DNA from: an uncultured Oscillospiraceae bacterium
GTDB taxonomy: Bacteria > Bacillota > Clostridia > Oscillospirales > Oscillospiraceae
Length of the DNA: 8,530 nucleotides
NCBI GenBank assembly: GCA_934621665.1
Contig: CAKTUT010000067.1
Location: 1 to 8,530, forward strand
Direction: 5' to 3'
This document shows, piece after piece, positions 6,043 through 8,530 of this stretch. The position numbers and the translations under genes are program-made. A model generated the notes under the pieces. That model was not told where the DNA came from. It saw only the letters and a program-made list of their open reading frames with translations, and ran no database searches. Within the stretch, counting starts at the first letter, position 1. Each line of letters starts with the position of its first letter.

Positions 6043-7453
6043 CGTCATCCCCCTTTTCCGCAACCTCAAAGTATGGGAAAACGACCGTAAAGCAACTCCC
6101 CTCGCCGGGCGTGGAGCGCACATGGATGGAACCGTAATTTCGCTCTACCAGCTCGTGGACAATGGAAAGTCCAAGTCCCGCGCCGCCCGCCTGCCGCGAG
6201 CGTGCCTTGTCCACGCGGTAAAAGCGCTCGAAAATATGCGCCACCGCGTCCTCCGGGATGCCGACGCCGGTGTCCTCAATCTCAATGGTCACGTCCTCCT
6301 GCGTCCGCTCCAGCGTGACGTGGACGCTTCCGCCCTCGTGGTTATATTTGATGCCGTTCTCCACCAGATTAAAAATCACCTGATAGAGGTCATCCTCCAC
6401 CGAAAGCACCGTGCACCCCGGCTTCCAGCTGCCCGACAGCCGTACGCCGCGTCCGTCCGCCAGCGGAACCAGCATCCGGAACACACGCGAGACTACACTT
6501 CCTGCGTCTACAACCTCGTGGTCGCGTCCCGCGGCGCTCTCCGACCGACTGAGCGTCAGAAGCTTCTGCGACATCCGGTTAAGCCGCTCGGCCTCGCTGC
6601 CAATGTCAGCCACAAATTCGCGCATTGTGTCCGCATCCATCTCGTTTTGCAAAATGGAGTCGGACAGCAGTTTAATTGATGCCAGCGGCGTTTTCAGCTC
6701 ATGCGACGCATCCGACACAAACTGCCGCTGTGCATCCTCCGATTCCTGCAGGCGCTCAGTCAGCTTGTTAAACTCCCGCGCCAGCATGGCATACTCGTCG
6801 CTGCCGCGCATCTTGATTTTGTGGCTGTATTCGCCCTCGCGGGCCATACGCATGGACGTGATGATCTTCCGCATCCGACTGGAGCCGGTGATGGTAAAGA
6901 AGATAGAAAAAGCAATAATCGCGCCCTCCAGCAAAAATGAGCTCCGCAGGATGTTCCGTTCCAGATTCTGAATGATCTGTCCCTGCTCTGCGTCGTAATC
7001 CATGATGTACACGCAGCCAACCGGCTCGTCGCGCAGCATGACGGGCATGGCCGCAAAGCTCTCCAGCACGCCGCTGTGATAGCTTGTATAAAAGACATTG
7101 TTGCCTCTCAGCGCCTGCACCACCTCGTCAAACAGTGCAAGCTTTCCCTTTGCCTCGCCGCCATCCACCGAGTCGTACAAGATGCGTCCCTCGCCATCGG
7201 TGATCATCAATCGCGCAACATTCAGTCCGCCCAGCACATCCACAACCTGCCCCGCCGTTTCGCTTGTCAGACTCTCAACGCCGCCAAAGGACGAGACAAT
7301 CGGCTGAAGCCTGTCCTGCATCGACGCTTCCTTTGCCTGAAACATCAGCTTTCTTGTCGTGGTGGCAGAGTAGAGATTCAAAAACAGCAGCACCAGCGAC
7401 GTGACCAGCACATACGCGAGTGCGTTGCGCAGCTGGGAGTTGCCCGGTATCAT
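6032..7453 (-). CDS. Membrane sensor histidine kinase (PhoR/WalK-like)
   Basis: The 473-residue kinase senses through its extracytoplasmic domain and phosphorylates the response regulator encoded just upstream. Membrane segments lie at about 11-29 and 171-190. They flank an extracellular region of about 140 residues with a PAS/Cache-like pattern (ARLMITDGEGRILYDS at 80-95, PVGCVYIMDYD at 144-154). A HAMP linker follows (about 190-240). The phosphoacceptor histidine is H251 in FVSDASHELKTPLASIK. The ATPase domain shows the N box NLVENGIKYN (362-371), G1 DTGVGIP (394-400), the F box FERFYRVD (408-415) and G2 GGAGLGLS (423-430), so it should be active. The ATG at 7453 starts 13 bases after the regulator's stop with only a weak ribosome binding site (AAGCGG-like). 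The signal it responds to cannot be read from the sequence. Confidence 0.95.
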   Translation of the reverse strand: MIPGNSQLRNALAYVLVTSLVLLFLNLYSATTTRKLMFQAKEASMQDRLQPIVSSFGGVESLTSETAGQVVDVLGGLNVARLMITDGEGRILYDSVDGGEAKGKLALFDEVVQALRGNNVFYTSYHSGVLESFAAMPVMLRDEPVGCVYIMDYDAEQGQIIQNLERNILRSSFLLEGAIIAFSIFFTITGSSRMRKIITSMRMAREGEYSHKIKMRGSDEYAMLAREFNKLTERLQESEDAQRQFVSDASHELKTPLASIKLLSDSILQNEMDADTMREFVADIGSEAERLNRMSQKLLTLSRSESAAGRDHEVVDAGSVVSRVFRMLVPLADGRGVRLSGSWKPGCTVLSVEDDLYQVIFNLVENGIKYNHEGGSVHVTLERTQEDVTIEIEDTGVGIPEDAVAHIFERFYRVDKARSRQAGGAGLGLSIVHELVERNYGSIHVRSTPGEGSCFTVVFPYFEVAEKGDDDES

Positions 7454-7466
7454 CGACAGCCGCTTT

Positions 7467-8150
7467 TTAGAACTTGAAATAGTAGCCCACTCCCCACTTG
7501 GTCAGAATATGCTCCGGTTCGGCAGGATTCCGCTCCAGCTTTTCACGCAGGCGGCGCACATGCACATCCACAGTGCGGATGTCGCTGCTGTTGTCATAAC
7601 CCCAGATAGCTGTGAGCAGCGCGTCGCGTGAATAAACGCGGTTCGGGTTGCGCATCAAAAGCTCGATAAGATCAAACTCCTTTGCCGTCAGCTCCACCAT
7701 CTCACCCGCGTTAAACGCGCTGCGCGCGTCGCGGTCAATGGTAATGTGCTCGCAGACCAGCGTATTTTCTGCCTGCTCCTTTTTCTTTCCCGAGCCGCTG
7801 CGGCGCAAAAGTGCGCGGATGCGCGCCTTGAGCTCCAGAATGTTAAACGGCTTCGTCAGATAGTCGTCCGCGCCATGCTCAAAGCCCATGAGCTTATCCA
7901 TGTCGCCCGCCTTTGCCGTCAGCATGATGATCGGCACGTCGGAAAATTCGCGAATCTTCCGGCACGCGCCAAGGCCGTCGAGCCGTGGCATCATCAGATC
8001 CAGCACAATCAGATCAATATCTCCGCCGGAGGCAATCTCCACCGCCTCCTCGCCGTCGCTTCCGGTTACCACCGTATAGCCGTCGTTTTCCAGATTGAAT
8101 TTGATGCCCTTGACGAGAAGCGCCTCGTCGTCAACGACCAGAATTTTCAT
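7467..8150 (-). CDS. OmpR/PhoB-family response regulator
   Basis: This 227-residue transcription factor is the cognate partner of the histidine kinase downstream. The receiver domain (1-118) has the acidic pair D7/D8, the phosphoacceptor D51 in VLDLMMP, T78 in IIMLTAKAG and K99 in DDYLTKPF, so all catalytic positions are intact. A short basic linker (RRSGSGKKKEQ) leads to the winged-helix DNA-binding domain (about 130-227), with ELTAKEFDLIELLM, the recognition region SDIRTVDVHVRRLREKLE and the final hairpin ILTKWGVGYYFKF. GGAGG (8158-8162) is 7 bases before the ATG. The start overlaps the stop of the ComEA-like gene as ATGA, so translation of the two is probably coupled. Its target genes cannot be deduced here; feedback on its own operon is a common arrangement but not visible, since the operon promoter is outside the window. 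Confidence 0.96.
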   Translation of the reverse strand: MKILVVDDEALLVKGIKFNLENDGYTVVTGSDGEEAVEIASGGDIDLIVLDLMMPRLDGLGACRKIREFSDVPIIMLTAKAGDMDKLMGFEHGADDYLTKPFNILELKARIRALLRRSGSGKKKEQAENTLVCEHITIDRDARSAFNAGEMVELTAKEFDLIELLMRNPNRVYSRDALLTAIWGYDNSSDIRTVDVHVRRLREKLERNPAEPEHILTKWGVGYYFKF

Positions 8151-8530
8151 GGCGTATCCTCCACTGTAATATCGTCGCGCAGCGCGTCAAACTTCTGCCG
8201 GCCGATCCCGCTGACCTCCATCAGCTGCTCAACCGTGACAAAACCGCCGCACAGCTCTCGGTATTCGATAATCCGTCCGGCCAGCACCTCGCCCACGCCC
8301 GGAAGCGTTTGCAGTGCATCTGCATCCGCCGTATTGATGTTTACAATTCCCTGCGGTGCGGCTTGATCCGCCCCGTCCGTCTCCGCGGCAGTGCTGTCTG
8401 CCGCTTCATTTTCTTCTGCATCCTGCTTCTCATTTTCCGTGTTTGTCTCCGGCACGTGCGATACCGCCGCGCCGATCGGATAGGGCACGCTTGCGCGTCC
8501 CAGCAGGAAGCCGACGGAGAACACCAGCGC
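8147..8530 (-). CDS. ComEA-like helix-hairpin-helix membrane protein, partial (N-terminus cut by window edge)
   Basis: The visible 127 residues continue an open frame past the right edge. They begin with the end of a membrane segment (ALVFSVGFLLGR). An acidic, low-complexity stretch follows (about 25-57, many E, D, A and T). Next is a tandem helix-hairpin-helix DNA-binding domain: NINTADADALQTLPGVGEVLAGRIIEYRELCGGFVTVEQLMEVSGIGRQKFDALRD. This is the C-terminal DNA-binding domain of ComEA, the surface DNA receptor in competence. Gram-positive ComEA usually has an SLBB domain between membrane anchor and HhH; here there is only the acidic spacer, so it may be a ComEA-like protein without a proven role in DNA uptake. 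The stop overlaps the response regulator start (ATGA). A GTG at 8524 is not taken as the start because the hydrophobic segment continues upstream of it. Confidence 0.85.
   Translation of the reverse strand, partial: ALVFSVGFLLGRASVPYPIGAAVSHVPETNTENEKQDAEENEAADSTAAETDGADQAAPQGIVNINTADADALQTLPGVGEVLAGRIIEYRELCGGFVTVEQLMEVSGIGRQKFDALRDDITVEDTP

Noticed and set aside
5945..6679. 244-codon plus-strand frame opposite the kinase
   Set aside because: Antisense to the conserved catalytic domain of the histidine kinase; no motif and no start signal.
7746..8366. 206-codon plus-strand frame opposite the response regulator
   Set aside because: Antisense shadow of the receiver domain and the ComEA-like gene.

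Overview
The window reads as a chromosomal segment of a spore-forming member of the Clostridia with fairly high G+C. The family is probably in the Oscillospiraceae/Butyricicoccaceae range; that placement is my inference from codon use, gene order and protein style, not from a marker gene. Three sporulation genes (yqfC, yqfD, ylbJ) support an endospore former. Genes are tightly packed, mostly on the minus strand, with short overlaps or gaps of a few bases.

Left block, minus strand, transcribed from about 3640 down to the left edge: yqfC - yqfD - phoH - ybeY - era (era is cut by the edge). This is the classic Firmicute cluster linking two sporulation genes to RNA metabolism and ribosome maturation (PhoH ATPase, YbeY endoribonuclease, Era GTPase). 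It is trimmed compared with the Bacillus version: the usual pgpH/yqfF, dgkA and cdd genes are missing between these members.

Middle block, plus strand, 3717-5071: ylbJ (sporulation integral membrane protein, divergent from yqfC) and then a small four-cysteine protein of unknown function. A good sigma-A-type -10 box overlaps the ylbJ stop codon and probably gives the small gene its own promoter. A 15-bp perfect hairpin with a U-rich tail (5089-5131) ends this block and separates it from the convergent right block.

Right block, minus strand, from the right edge down to 5125: a ComEA-like membrane-anchored helix-hairpin-helix protein (cut at its N-terminus by the edge), an OmpR-family response regulator, a two-membrane-segment sensor histidine kinase and a lipoprotein with two GerMN domains. 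The first two overlap by ATGA, the kinase follows after 13 bases, and the lipoprotein overlaps the kinase by 11 bases, so they look like one transcript. The regulator - kinase - GerMN-lipoprotein order resembles the actinobacterial mtrA-mtrB-lpqB operon. That parallel is the most interesting point in the window. I see no mobile elements, CRISPR arrays, rRNA or tRNA genes, and no clear sign of horizontal transfer.
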